A DNA stretch of 9,092 nt from CAZPLZ01 sp964587525. Its GTDB lineage: Bacteria > Oederibacteriota > CAKKQC01. This document shows positions 1-7,231 of the stretch, in pieces. A program made the translations under genes and the position numbers. Under the pieces are notes generated by a model. It saw only the letters and a program-made list of their open reading frames with translations. It was not told the origin of the DNA and did not search any database. Position 1 is the stretch's first letter, and each line of letters starts with the position of its first letter. The stretch is from assembly GCA_964587525.1 (NCBI GenBank), contig CAZPLZ010000134.1, positions 1 to 9,092 of the forward strand. Reading direction: 5' to 3'.

Positions 1-1296
1 CTGCTTGGCGAGGACCAGCATATCCACGAAGGGGACGAGGCCAAACGCACCGGCTGCATCATCCAGGTGCCGGTGGGCGAGGCGCTGGTTGGTCGGGTGG
101 TGGACGCGCTGGGCCGGCCGCTGGACGAGAAAGGGCCGGTCACGGCGAAGCATTTCCGTCCCATCGAGACCGCCGCCCCGGGGGTGGTGGAGCGGCAGCC
201 GGTGAAGGAGCCGGTCCAGACAGGATTGAAGGCGGTGGATGCCATGACCCCAATTGGGCGTGGCCAGCGCGAACTCATCATCGGCGACCGGCAGACCGGG
301 AAGACCGCCCTCTGCGTGGACACCATCATCAACCAGAGGGGCGGGGATGTGAAGTGCATCTACGTGGCGATTGGCCAGAAGAACTCCACGGTGGCAGCGC
401 TCGTGCGGACCCTGGAAGAACACGGAGCTATGCCATACTCCACCGTGGTGGTGGCCAGCGCATCGGAGCCGGCGGCGCTCCAGTTTCTGGCGCCCTACGC
501 CGGCTGCGCCATGGGCGAATATTTCCGGGACCGGGGGGAGCATGCGCTGTGCGTCTATGACGACCTGTACAAACACGCCGTTTCGTACCGCCAGCTCGCC
601 CTGGTGCTTAGGCGGCCACCCGGCCGCGAGGCGTTTCCAGGCGACATTTTTTATCTGCACGCCCGGTTGCTGGAACGGGCGGCCAAGCTCTCCGATGAAA
701 AGGGGGGTGGATCTTTAACCGCCATGCCGATCATTGAGACCCAGGAAGGCGATATCGCGGCGTATATTCCCACGAATGTGATTTCCATCACCGATGGACA
801 GATCTACCTGGAAACGGGACTCTTCTATCAGGGGGTGCGCCCGGCCATGAATGTGGGCACCTCGGTGTCGCGGGTGGGCGGGGCGGCGCAGGTCAAGGCC
901 ATGAAACAGGTTTCGGGCGGGCTGCGCATCGACCTCGCGCAGTATCGCGAGCTGGAGGTGTTCTCCAAGTTTGGCGCTGAGCTGGACAAGGCGACCCAGG
1001 CGCAACTGTCCCGCGGCGCGCGGATGGTCGAGGTGCTGAAGCAACAGCAGTACCAGCCGCTGCCTGTCGAGAGGCAGGTGGCGATCATCTACGCCGGCAG
1101 CAACGGCTATCTGGATGACCTGCCGGTCTCCTCGGTGTCTCGGTTCGAGGAAGGGTTGTACGCCTATCTGGATTCCAAGCGTCCTGACGTGCTAGCTGGC
1201 ATTCGCAAGCAGAAAGAACTGACGGAGGAGGTTAAGCACTCACTGGACGAGGCTCTCTCCGCCTTCAAGCAGGAGTTCGCCGCTGCCCTGAAATGA
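1..1296 (+). CDS. atpA: F-type ATP synthase subunit alpha, 5'-truncated by window edge
   Basis: Alpha subunit of the F1 catalytic head, the nucleotide-binding, mostly non-catalytic partner of beta in the alpha3beta3 hexamer on the cytoplasmic side of the membrane. The frame is open from base 1 (LLGEDQHIHEGDEAKRTG), which matches the end of the alpha N-terminal beta-barrel, so the gene starts outside the window; the GTG at 67 is internal. 431 codons are present, against roughly 510 residues for a full alpha chain. Visible hallmarks are the Walker A loop GDRQTGKT (283-306), the block PYAGCAMGEYFRDRGEHA, the segment RRPPGREAFPGDIFYLHARL, PIIETQEGDIAAYIPTNVIS, and VSRVGGAAQ with the conserved arginine finger codon at 871-873. 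The C-terminal helical domain ends normally at TGA 1294-1296. atpG follows after 16 bases. Nothing suggests loss of function. Identification is by strong recall of the family; only the missing N-terminus is unseen. Confidence 0.98.
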   Translation: MLGEDQHIHEGDEAKRTGCIIQVPVGEALVGRVVDALGRPLDEKGPVTAKHFRPIETAAPGVVERQPVKEPVQTGLKAVDAMTPIGRGQRELIIGDRQTGKTALCVDTIINQRGGDVKCIYVAIGQKNSTVAALVRTLEEHGAMPYSTVVVASASEPAALQFLAPYAGCAMGEYFRDRGEHALCVYDDLYKHAVSYRQLALVLRRPPGREAFPGDIFYLHARLLERAAKLSDEKGGGSLTAMPIIETQEGDIAAYIPTNVISITDGQIYLETGLFYQGVRPAMNVGTSVSRVGGAAQVKAMKQVSGGLRIDLAQYRELEVFSKFGAELDKATQAQLSRGARMVEVLKQQQYQPLPVERQVAIIYAGSNGYLDDLPVSSVSRFEEGLYAYLDSKRPDVLAGIRKQKELTEEVKHSLDEALSAFKQEFAAALK

Positions 1297-1302
1297 AAGG
1301 AG
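1296..1302 (+). promoter_or_regulatory. Ribosome binding site of atpG
   Basis: AAAGGAG begins at the last base of the atpA stop codon and lies 10 bases before the ATG at 1313. It is the strongest Shine-Dalgarno-like match in the window and supports tight atpA-atpG coupling and the ATG start. A GTG at 1308 is out of frame. Confidence 0.75.
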
Positions 1303-1312
1303 TACAAGTGTC

Positions 1313-2161
1313 ATGGCCGCGCTGAAAGAAGTCCGCCAGCGCATTAAGGCGGTGCGCGGCATCCAGCAAGTCACCAAGGCCATGAAGACAGTTGCTTCAG
1401 TGAAAATGAAGCGTGTTCAGGACCACCTGCTGAAAACCCGGCCGTACGTGGATGGACTCTACGACATGGCGAGCAAGCTAGCGGTGGTCAGGAGAGGCGA
1501 TCAGCCGTTGCACCGCTTGCTGGGCGAAAGGCAGGCAGGTGCTGAGGCGATCGTGGTGGTGGGCTCGGACCGCGGACTGTGTGGGTCGTTCAATACGAAT
1601 TTGTTCCGGTTTGTGCTTCGCGAGGTTCGGGGCACCACGCCCACCCTCATCCTGGTTGGACGCAAGGCCAGGAATTTTTTCGTGCGGCAACCGATGAAGA
1701 TCACCAAAACCTACGAGAGGCTGCCGTTGCCCATGACGTGGGAAGAAGCGGAAAAGATGGCGCGAGACCTGGTTTCGCTCTATTCGTTTTCCCAGCTTGC
1801 TAAAATCCAAGTTGCGTATCAGCAGTTTGTCTCGCCAGGGGTCAGCCGGCCTACCCTGGCGCCCTGGCTGCCGTTCAAGCCGGGAGAGAGCGCTAGAGGT
1901 GGAGAGGTGCGGTGCGAGCCGTCGGTGGCGGCCGTGCTGGACCTGCTCCTCCCGCGTGCGCTGACGGCCCAACTGTACCGGACCTTGCTGGAGTCTCAGA
2001 CCAGCGAGCAGGGTGCGCGGATGGTTGCGATGGACAACGCGAGCAGCAACGCGGCCGAACTTCAGGATGACCTGACCTTGCTTTTCAACAAGCTCAGGCA
2101 AACAGGCATCACCAAGGAGTTGCTCGAAATCACCACTGGAGCCGAGGCGCTCAAAAATTAG
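1313..2161 (+). CDS. atpG: F-type ATP synthase subunit gamma
   Basis: Central rotor shaft of F1: its N- and C-terminal helices form the coiled coil that turns within alpha3beta3 and couples proton flow to ATP synthesis. The 282-residue product is close to the usual 285-295. The N-terminus (MAALKEVRQRIKAVRGIQQV followed by TKAMKTVASVKM) is the family's typical first helix. GSDRGLCGSFN marks the conserved Rossmann-like middle domain. The C-terminal helix carries ARMVAMDNASSNAAEL and ends with the gamma signature ITKELLEITTGAEAL. The ATG at 1313 is supported by AAAGGAG upstream and by alignment of the first helix. It is the last ATP synthase gene before the inserted glycosylation genes. In most bacteria atpD would follow within about 50 bases; here the next gene is an unrelated membrane protein 31 bases on. 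The gene appears complete and intact, so the insertion did not damage it. Confidence 0.98.
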   Translation: MAALKEVRQRIKAVRGIQQVTKAMKTVASVKMKRVQDHLLKTRPYVDGLYDMASKLAVVRRGDQPLHRLLGERQAGAEAIVVVGSDRGLCGSFNTNLFRFVLREVRGTTPTLILVGRKARNFFVRQPMKITKTYERLPLPMTWEEAEKMARDLVSLYSFSQLAKIQVAYQQFVSPGVSRPTLAPWLPFKPGESARGGEVRCEPSVAAVLDLLLPRALTAQLYRTLLESQTSEQGARMVAMDNASSNAAELQDDLTLLFNKLRQTGITKELLEITTGAEALKN

Positions 2162-2192
2162 CAAAAATCTTCCGCGAGGTGGGACTGGCCTG

Positions 2193-4190
2193 ATGATCGC
2201 CCACGGGGTCTGGGTCGGATGGCTGGCGGTCCTTCTACTGGCTGGAAGTCAGGTGGTGAAATTCAAGGTGCTGTCCCCCCCTGAGGGCATTCTGAACTAC
2301 TGTTTTGTCAATGGTTACCCCAAGCAGCAGGATTACTTCTGGTATGCCGCCATGCTGTTGGCTGCATGGGTGGGAGCGGCTGCCAACCTTTTCATCCACC
2401 GGCAATTGCGGCGGCGGGGATGGGCTGGTTGGGTCTCGCCGTGGCCGCTCCTCGGTGCAGTCATCTGCATGGGCATTGCCACCATGCTGGCCTTCTCCAC
2501 CCGCTATGCCGTTGGGCCAATCCCGCTGGGATTGGCCCTGCTGGGTGTGGTGTTGCCGTGGCTGGACCGCCGCTGGTTCGCGGTGCCGGAACCTGAGGAT
2601 GAGCCAGAGGAACCGGCCCAGGCGTTTCCTGCAGGATGGAGGAGCTGGGCCGGTGCCAGCATGCTCCTCGCGTGCTTATGGATTTACGATCCGTGCATCA
2701 TGTTCCGAGCGCTGGATGGCCTCCACGAGGGTCAGCACCTGATCTACCTTCAAAGTTACCTGGCTGGCGACCTCCCTGGGGTCGGGAGTCGTCTCATGTA
2801 CGGCCCGCTCTACGAGTACTCTTTTTTCTGGTGGATGCAGGCGTTCGGTATGACCATTTCCGCCGAGCGCTGGTATTTCTCGGCTGTGCAGATTTTGGGG
2901 ACGGCGATCCACCTAGCGGCGCTCAAGTGGATCTGCCGCAGTTGGATCGCGGCGCTGGCCGGGAGCTGGCTCGTGTTCACGTTCGGAACCGCGTCACTCA
3001 TTCAATACGGCTGGGCCAACGCCTTGCGGACAGCTCTCCCACTGGCTGCCCTGGTGGTGTGCTGGCGGGGAATCGTGGCACAGTCGAGGGCTCAGCTCGG
3101 ATGGGCCGGCATGCTGTTGGGCATCGCCATGCTTTACAGCTATGAGTACGCTGTGGCTTGTGCCGTGGCCTGCGGGATCCTGTTCCTGGGGCACGCCGTC
3201 CGGTCTAGCTTCAGGGAAGCGCTTGAGAACCTGGTCCCGTGGGCTGGGGGAGCTGTGCTGGTGGTGTCCCTCTGTCTGCTTGTGATCTTCGGCCGTCACA
3301 TCGGGGAGGCGATCGCCACGATGACCTCTGGGAGCTACGCCTCTTCCCGCCTGCTCGGCGTTGCCGCCATGCCCTTTCCTGCACTGCCGCCATGGGCTGG
3401 GTGGGACCAAGTGTTCAAATATCGCGAAATATGGGCACTGTGGTGGCCGGGGTTGTTGGGTGCGGCTGTGGGTGCCTGGCTCCTTGGCGCCGGACGCGCC
3501 GTGTTCACGGGGCGCCGGACGCTTGCTCTGGCCCTGTTGGCGTTCGTGCTCCTAACGCAATTGCCGGCACTCTCCCGGCCATTGGGCCAGATGATGAGCT
3601 CCGCGCCACTGGCGGCGGCTCTGGCTGCGCTGGCGATCGACTTGCTCTGGGCCCGTGGGGGACGGACTAAGGGAGTGGCGTACCTGGTATCGGCCTTGCT
3701 GTTCGTATGCGGCGCGATGCAGCTCTACGCCGTTGCAGTCTCTCTGATCGTGAAACTCGACTGCCCCAAGGTCAGCCGTCTCTACCCCGCTTCGATGATA
3801 AAGCGCCTGGGCAGCGTCAACATTCCCCCGCAGCAGGATCGAGACTTGGCCAATCGTGTCAAGAGGATCCAGGAGTTGTGCCCTCCGGACAAGCGTATCT
3901 ACCTGGCCGCCTTGCACAATCTCCACTTAAGCTTTCTCAGCGACCGTGCCAATCTGCCGCCGTACCCTTACTTTCCAGAGGCGGTCACCAGGGCACAACG
4001 CGGGGTCGTGCTGGAAGCGCTTGAGCGTGAAAAGCCTCCCTTGGCGCTGATCGGTGGCGGTCATGATATTCCGTATGCCAAGGAGCATTCCGAGGAGTGG
4101 GCCTATATCCAGCAACATTATTATCTTCACTCCCAGATTGGGGGTTTGAAATTTTATGTGAGGAAAACTTCATCGTTAGGGGTAAGGTAG
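2193..4190 (+). CDS. Multi-pass membrane protein, probable GT-C-type glycosyltransferase
   Basis: A 665-residue protein with about 12-14 hydrophobic segments between residues 5 and 518 (for example 5-22, 48-68, 84-101, 106-123, 150-166, 250-270, 303-333, 350-367, 413-435, 442-458, 470-486, 494-518). A polar tail of about 145 residues follows (521-665). Between the early membrane segments is DGLHEGQHL (175-183), followed by an aromatic YGPLYEYSFFWW stretch (203-214). An acidic/HEG motif, then a GPL-type motif before a membrane helix, is reminiscent of GT-C glycosyltransferases, which use lipid-phosphate sugars on the outer face of the membrane; the tail also resembles the soluble C-terminal parts of such enzymes. 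This is pattern resemblance, not a firm family assignment; a flippase or polymerase is possible. GAGGTGGG (2176-2183) lies 9 bases before the ATG. It is first in the cassette, 31 bases after atpG, and its neighbours include a polyprenyl-phosphate-sugar synthase-like GT2, which fits a transferase using that lipid-linked product. Confidence 0.6.
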   Translation: MIAHGVWVGWLAVLLLAGSQVVKFKVLSPPEGILNYCFVNGYPKQQDYFWYAAMLLAAWVGAAANLFIHRQLRRRGWAGWVSPWPLLGAVICMGIATMLAFSTRYAVGPIPLGLALLGVVLPWLDRRWFAVPEPEDEPEEPAQAFPAGWRSWAGASMLLACLWIYDPCIMFRALDGLHEGQHLIYLQSYLAGDLPGVGSRLMYGPLYEYSFFWWMQAFGMTISAERWYFSAVQILGTAIHLAALKWICRSWIAALAGSWLVFTFGTASLIQYGWANALRTALPLAALVVCWRGIVAQSRAQLGWAGMLLGIAMLYSYEYAVACAVACGILFLGHAVRSSFREALENLVPWAGGAVLVVSLCLLVIFGRHIGEAIATMTSGSYASSRLLGVAAMPFPALPPWAGWDQVFKYREIWALWWPGLLGAAVGAWLLGAGRAVFTGRRTLALALLAFVLLTQLPALSRPLGQMMSSAPLAAALAALAIDLLWARGGRTKGVAYLVSALLFVCGAMQLYAVAVSLIVKLDCPKVSRLYPASMIKRLGSVNIPPQQDRDLANRVKRIQELCPPDKRIYLAALHNLHLSFLSDRANLPPYPYFPEAVTRAQRGVVLEALEREKPPLALIGGGHDIPYAKEHSEEWAYIQQHYYLHSQIGGLKFYVRKTSSLGVR

Positions 4191-4273
4191 AGGTGCGCGA
4201 TAATATTTCAGTTGCCGTGGAAGCCCAATGAGGAAATCGAGGCTGCGGGCAGTCTTGCTTGCAGGGGCCGTTC
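4191..4273 (+). other. Longest intergenic stretch; weak promoter-like element
   Basis: This 83-base gap separates the membrane protein from the sugar kinase and is the only sizeable gap inside the cassette. It is AT-rich at its start, with GATAAT at 4199-4204 (five of six matches to a sigma-70 -10 box). The -35 position at about 17 bases upstream (TTAGGG, 4176-4181) is poor. A 20-codon frame begins at ATG 4228 and ends at TAA 4288-4290, overlapping the kinase start; it has no recognisable product. No hairpin-plus-T-run terminator was found. A secondary promoter for the sugar genes is possible but weakly supported. Confidence 0.25.
4263..4267 (+). promoter_or_regulatory. Ribosome binding site that decides the kinase start
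   Basis: AGGGG lies 6 bases before the GTG at 4274. The alternative in-frame TTG at 4259 has only a GAGG 16 bases upstream (4239-4242). Spacing and the family N-terminus both favour 4274. Confidence 0.5.
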
Positions 4274-5338
4274 GTGTTTTATCGCGCTAAGGCCCCACTG
4301 CGCATCAGCTTCTGCGGTGGCGGCACCGATGTCGCGCCGTACTGTGACGAACACGGTGGCTGTGTCCTGAGCACCACCATCAATATGTACGCGTACGCCA
4401 CGCTCCAAGAGCGGCGTGACAACCAACTCATCGTGCATTCCCTTGACTACGACATCATTGCGAAGTACGACGTCAAGAGAGCCATCCGGTTCGACGGGCG
4501 GCTGGACCTGGTCAAGGCGGTGCTTAACCGAATGGGGAAGCACCGGGGCTTCAGCTTGTTCATCCACAACGATGCGCCACCGGGGTCAGGGCTTGGGTCG
4601 AGCGGTACAATTGGAGCGATGCTTGTTGGAGTCCTCAACGATGTGAACCATTTGAGATTATCGAAGTACCAGATTGCTTCCAGGGCCGTTGAGATTGAGC
4701 GCAAGGACCTGAAAATTCCCGGGGGGCGTCAGGATCAGTACGCCGCGGTCTTCGGAGGATTTAACTGGATCGACTTCCATAAGGACCAAACGGTGGTCAC
4801 GCCGCTGCGCATCGAGCCGTGGATCAGACAGGAACTCCAGTATCATTTGCTCCTGTTATATACAAAAAAACAACATTACTCGGGCGACCTGATCAAGGCG
4901 CAGGTGGATCTGTACAAACGGAAAAACAGACAGCACTTGGAGGGGCTGCATGCCTTGAAGACCCTGGCGATGCACATGAAGACGGCTCTTGTGCGTGGGC
5001 AGCTCCGTGAGTTTGGCCGGATGATGGATCAAGTCTGGACGAACAAGAAGAAAATGAACCCTTTGACCACCACCGCGTACGCTGACGAAGTGTATGCGGT
5101 GGCGAAAAAATACGGTGCCATCGGGGGCAAGGTCTTGGGAGCCGGCGGCGGCGGGTACCTCCTGTTGTTCTGCCAGTTCGACAAGAAACACCACGTTGCC
5201 AAAGCGGTTGAACAGTTAGGCTGCAAAGTGGTGAACTTCAACTTTGAGGAGCAGGGCTTGCAGATCTGGACGGTCCAACGAGACCTTATCTACGACAGGG
5301 CTCTGAAGAGCACGAGAGGGCAAAGTGTCTTCAGGTAA
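4274..5338 (+). CDS. hddA: GHMP-family sugar kinase, probable D-glycero-D-manno-heptose 7-phosphate kinase
   Basis: Likely a cytoplasmic kinase that phosphorylates C-1 of D-glycero-alpha-D-manno-heptose 7-phosphate, an early step towards GDP-heptose. All three GHMP motifs are visible, numbered from the GTG at 4274: N-terminal KAPLRISFCGGGTD (about residues 6-19), the ATP-binding loop PPGSGLGSS (102-110) and the C-terminal GGKVLGAGGGGY (284-295). The 354-residue length is near that of HddA proteins (about 340). The start RAKAPLRISF...GGGTD followed by a YCDEHGG and NMYAYATL block is what I recall for HddA-type kinases rather than galactokinases or mevalonate kinases. A TTG at 4259 could add five residues; an in-frame TGA at 4229-4231 rules out anything longer. 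Its 3' end overlaps the next gene by 14 bases, indicating coupled translation. An HddC-like gene in the same cassette strengthens the assignment. A fucokinase-like or other sugar substrate remains possible. Confidence 0.75.
   Translation: MFYRAKAPLRISFCGGGTDVAPYCDEHGGCVLSTTINMYAYATLQERRDNQLIVHSLDYDIIAKYDVKRAIRFDGRLDLVKAVLNRMGKHRGFSLFIHNDAPPGSGLGSSGTIGAMLVGVLNDVNHLRLSKYQIASRAVEIERKDLKIPGGRQDQYAAVFGGFNWIDFHKDQTVVTPLRIEPWIRQELQYHLLLLYTKKQHYSGDLIKAQVDLYKRKNRQHLEGLHALKTLAMHMKTALVRGQLREFGRMMDQVWTNKKKMNPLTTTAYADEVYAVAKKYGAIGGKVLGAGGGGYLLLFCQFDKKHHVAKAVEQLGCKVVNFNFEEQGLQIWTVQRDLIYDRALKSTRGQSVFR
5314..5320 (+). promoter_or_regulatory. Ribosome binding site of the dehydratase gene
   Basis: GAGAGGG sits inside the end of the kinase gene, 4 bases before the GTG at 5325. 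The nearby ATG at 5338 is in another frame and meets a stop after five codons, so the GTG with a 14-base gene overlap is the best start. Confidence 0.55.
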
Positions 5339-6332
5339 TGTCCGGCGCGTCCTGATCACCGGGATCACCGGGTTCGTGGGTAGCCACCTGGCGGAGTACA
5401 TTCTGCGAGAGCATCCCGGCGTTGAAGTGTACGGCCTCTGCCGCTGGCGCAGTCCCAAGGACAGTATCGAAGCGATCCGCGAACGCATCCATGTGCTCGA
5501 AGCTGACCTCACCGATTTGGGGTCCCTTATCCGAGTCCTGCAGGAAGTCTGTCCACAATGGATTTTCCATTTGGCGGCCCAGTCCTACGTGCGCACCAGT
5601 TTCAACTCGCCGGTCGATACCATCGTGACCAATGTTGTTGGCACGACCAATCTGCTCGAAGCCGTGCGGATCACCAAGCAGGATCCGTTGATCCACATCT
5701 GCAGTTCCTCCGAGGTCTACGGGCAAGTCACGGAGAAGGACATTCCGATTACCGAAACCTGCCCCCTGCGGCCGGCGTCCCCGTATGCCGTCAGTAAGAT
5801 CGGCGAAGACATGGTCTCCCTCCAGTATTTTTTGTCCTATGGCATCAAGACGATTCGAACCCGGATGTTCACTCATACTGGCCCGCGACGGGGGGACGTC
5901 TTCGCCATGTCCTTCTTTGCCAAGCAGATTGTGGCGGCGGAGTTGGGTCTTGGCTCGGCCCAAGTGCGCGTGGGGAATCTTAAGTCCATCCGGACGTTCT
6001 CGGACGTTCGTGACGCCGTTCAAGCCTACTGGCTGCTGTTGGAGAAATGTCCCCCTGGCGAAGTCTACAACATTGGGGGCAACAGGACGGAGAGTGTCGG
6101 GGCAGCCCTAAACCTCTTGATCAGTTTTTCCAAGGTGCGGCCTCAGGTTGTGGAAGATCCGCTCCTGATGCGTCCTTCTGACGTCACCTTGCAGATCCCA
6201 TCGACCGAGAAATTCAAGAGAGCCACTGGGTGGGAGCCAAAAATCCCTTTGGAGAAGACACTTCAGGATCTGCTGGAGTACTGGCGGGATGAGTTGAGAA
6301 GAAACCCGGCCAAGGCCTTGACCGTCATCTGA
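5325..6332 (+). CDS. Extended SDR, GDP-mannose 4,6-dehydratase type (possible GDP-heptose dehydratase)
   Basis: NAD(P)-dependent extended short-chain dehydrogenase/reductase of 335 residues. The Rossmann fingerprint TGITGFVG is at residues 12-19. FHLAAQSYVRTSF, the SSSEVYG block (127-133), the catalytic YAVSK (Tyr154, Lys158) and HTGPRRG (184-190) follow in the order and form known from GDP-mannose 4,6-dehydratase (GMD) and its relatives RMD and the GDP-manno-heptose dehydratases (DmhA/WcbK type). GMD carries a Thr-Ser-Glu at the active site; here the triad position reads Ser-Ser-Glu, so dehydratase versus 4-keto-reductase activity cannot be settled by eye. Next to HddA- and HddC-like genes, the natural substrate would be GDP-D-glycero-D-manno-heptose, giving a GDP-6-deoxy-4-keto-heptose. 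Plain GDP-mannose is an alternative. It overlaps the kinase by 14 bases and is followed after 8 bases by a second SDR gene, consistent with two successive steps on the same nucleotide sugar. Confidence 0.8.
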   Translation: MSSGNVRRVLITGITGFVGSHLAEYILREHPGVEVYGLCRWRSPKDSIEAIRERIHVLEADLTDLGSLIRVLQEVCPQWIFHLAAQSYVRTSFNSPVDTIVTNVVGTTNLLEAVRITKQDPLIHICSSSEVYGQVTEKDIPITETCPLRPASPYAVSKIGEDMVSLQYFLSYGIKTIRTRMFTHTGPRRGDVFAMSFFAKQIVAAELGLGSAQVRVGNLKSIRTFSDVRDAVQAYWLLLEKCPPGEVYNIGGNRTESVGAALNLLISFSKVRPQVVEDPLLMRPSDVTLQIPSTEKFKRATGWEPKIPLEKTLQDLLEYWRDELRRNPAKALTVI

Positions 6333-6340
6333 GGGAGTTT

Positions 6341-7231
6341 GTGGAGTTAGTTACCGGGGTGAATGGTTTCATCGGGAGCACGCTCTACGGTGTCCTGAAG
6401 GCGCGCTCCAGCGCTGAGAGGGTGTACGGGATTGGCCGAGGGGGTTCTCAAGACTCCCACGTGGTGACGGCCGAGCTCGATCCCTCCCACGATCCTTTGC
6501 CAAATATTCGGTTCACCACCATTTATCAATTTGCCGGCCGGCCAGCTGTCTACGCCTCAAGCCGGGAGCCGGTGGAGGACGCGCGGCAGAATCTCTGGCC
6601 AACCCTGTGGGCCGTAGAGCGGGCTCGGCGTGATGGTGCCCGGGTGGTGCAAGCTTCAAGCGGGGAAGTCTATGGATCTCGAGGGGTGCCGTGGAATGAA
6701 GAAGCGCCGGCGCGTCCGGCGACGGTGTACGGTTTACACAAGTGGATGTCGGAGGAGTACTTGCATCTTTACCAGGCTCACTTTGGGGTGCCGTACCTCT
6801 GTTTGCGGATCGCTGCCGTCTACGGCCCTGGATGGCGTCGTAACATCCTGTATGATCTCCTGTCGGGTTTTGTGGAGGGCAGGGAGGAGATTCCGATCTT
6901 TTGTACCTTGGACAGCGTGGTGGACCTCGTCCATGTCCACGATGTCGTGTCCGCCGTGGAATTCTGCGTTGAACGGGGGCTGTGGAATATGACCTTCAAT
7001 GTGGCCTCCGGGGAGCCTCTCTCAGTCCGGGAGATCTACGGGCACCTGTCAGACCATTTCGGCTGCCGTCCTCGGCTGGTGGTCAAAGAGAAGGTCAGTG
7101 TCCGGAAAGTATTTGATATCGCTTCCCTGCGCAGCCACGGGTGGGAGCCCCAGAGGCATCTGAGCTCAACTTTGGAAGACCTTATTGCCACGTGGCCGAC
7201 TACCGTATCAAAGTCACCCTCGCCCTCCTGA
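6341..7231 (+). CDS. NAD-dependent epimerase/dehydratase family protein (possible nucleotide-sugar 4-reductase or epimerase)
   Basis: Second extended SDR, 296 residues. The fold markers are TGVNGFIG (residues 5-12), SSGEVYG (106-112) with its catalytic serine, and the Tyr-x3-Lys pair in YGLHK (Tyr130, Lys134). RIAAVYGPG and the late VVDLVHVHDVV block match the substrate-side region of UDP-glucose 4-epimerase-like enzymes. The GTG at 6341 places the first beta strand directly before the glycine motif, as expected; GGGAG (6333-6337) is only 3 bases away, an unusually tight spacing. The enzyme is divergent between motifs and its exact reaction cannot be read off. By context it could reduce or epimerise the 4-keto sugar made by the preceding SDR, analogous to DmhB in 6-deoxy-heptose synthesis. 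Its last 40 bases or so overlap the GT2 gene in another frame. The C-terminal tail after the LEDLIATW segment (KSPSPS) looks non-conserved. Confidence 0.75.
   Translation: MELVTGVNGFIGSTLYGVLKARSSAERVYGIGRGGSQDSHVVTAELDPSHDPLPNIRFTTIYQFAGRPAVYASSREPVEDARQNLWPTLWAVERARRDGARVVQASSGEVYGSRGVPWNEEAPARPATVYGLHKWMSEEYLHLYQAHFGVPYLCLRIAAVYGPGWRRNILYDLLSGFVEGREEIPIFCTLDSVVDLVHVHDVVSAVEFCVERGLWNMTFNVASGEPLSVREIYGHLSDHFGCRPRLVVKEKVSVRKVFDIASLRSHGWEPQRHLSSTLEDLIATWPTTVSKSPSPS

Noticed and set aside
1478..2164. Long minus-strand open frame opposite atpG (228 codons)
   Set aside because: It lies wholly antisense to a clearly conserved gene, its composition is rich in Arg, Leu and Pro as expected from GC-rich complement, and it has no recognisable motif.
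4228..4290. 20-codon frame (MRKSRLRAVLLAGAVRVLSR) before the kinase, ending over its start
   Set aside because: It could be a coupling leader peptide, but it has only a GGAAG-type ribosome site and no known family; chance is as likely.
5331..6023. Minus-strand open frame of 230 codons opposite the dehydratase gene
   Set aside because: Shadow of a well-conserved SDR; no motif of its own.
7141..7191. Upstream GTG start for the GT2 gene
   Set aside because: It adds 17 residues overlapping the SDR coding sequence and unlike a GT2 N-terminus; GTG 7192 fits better.
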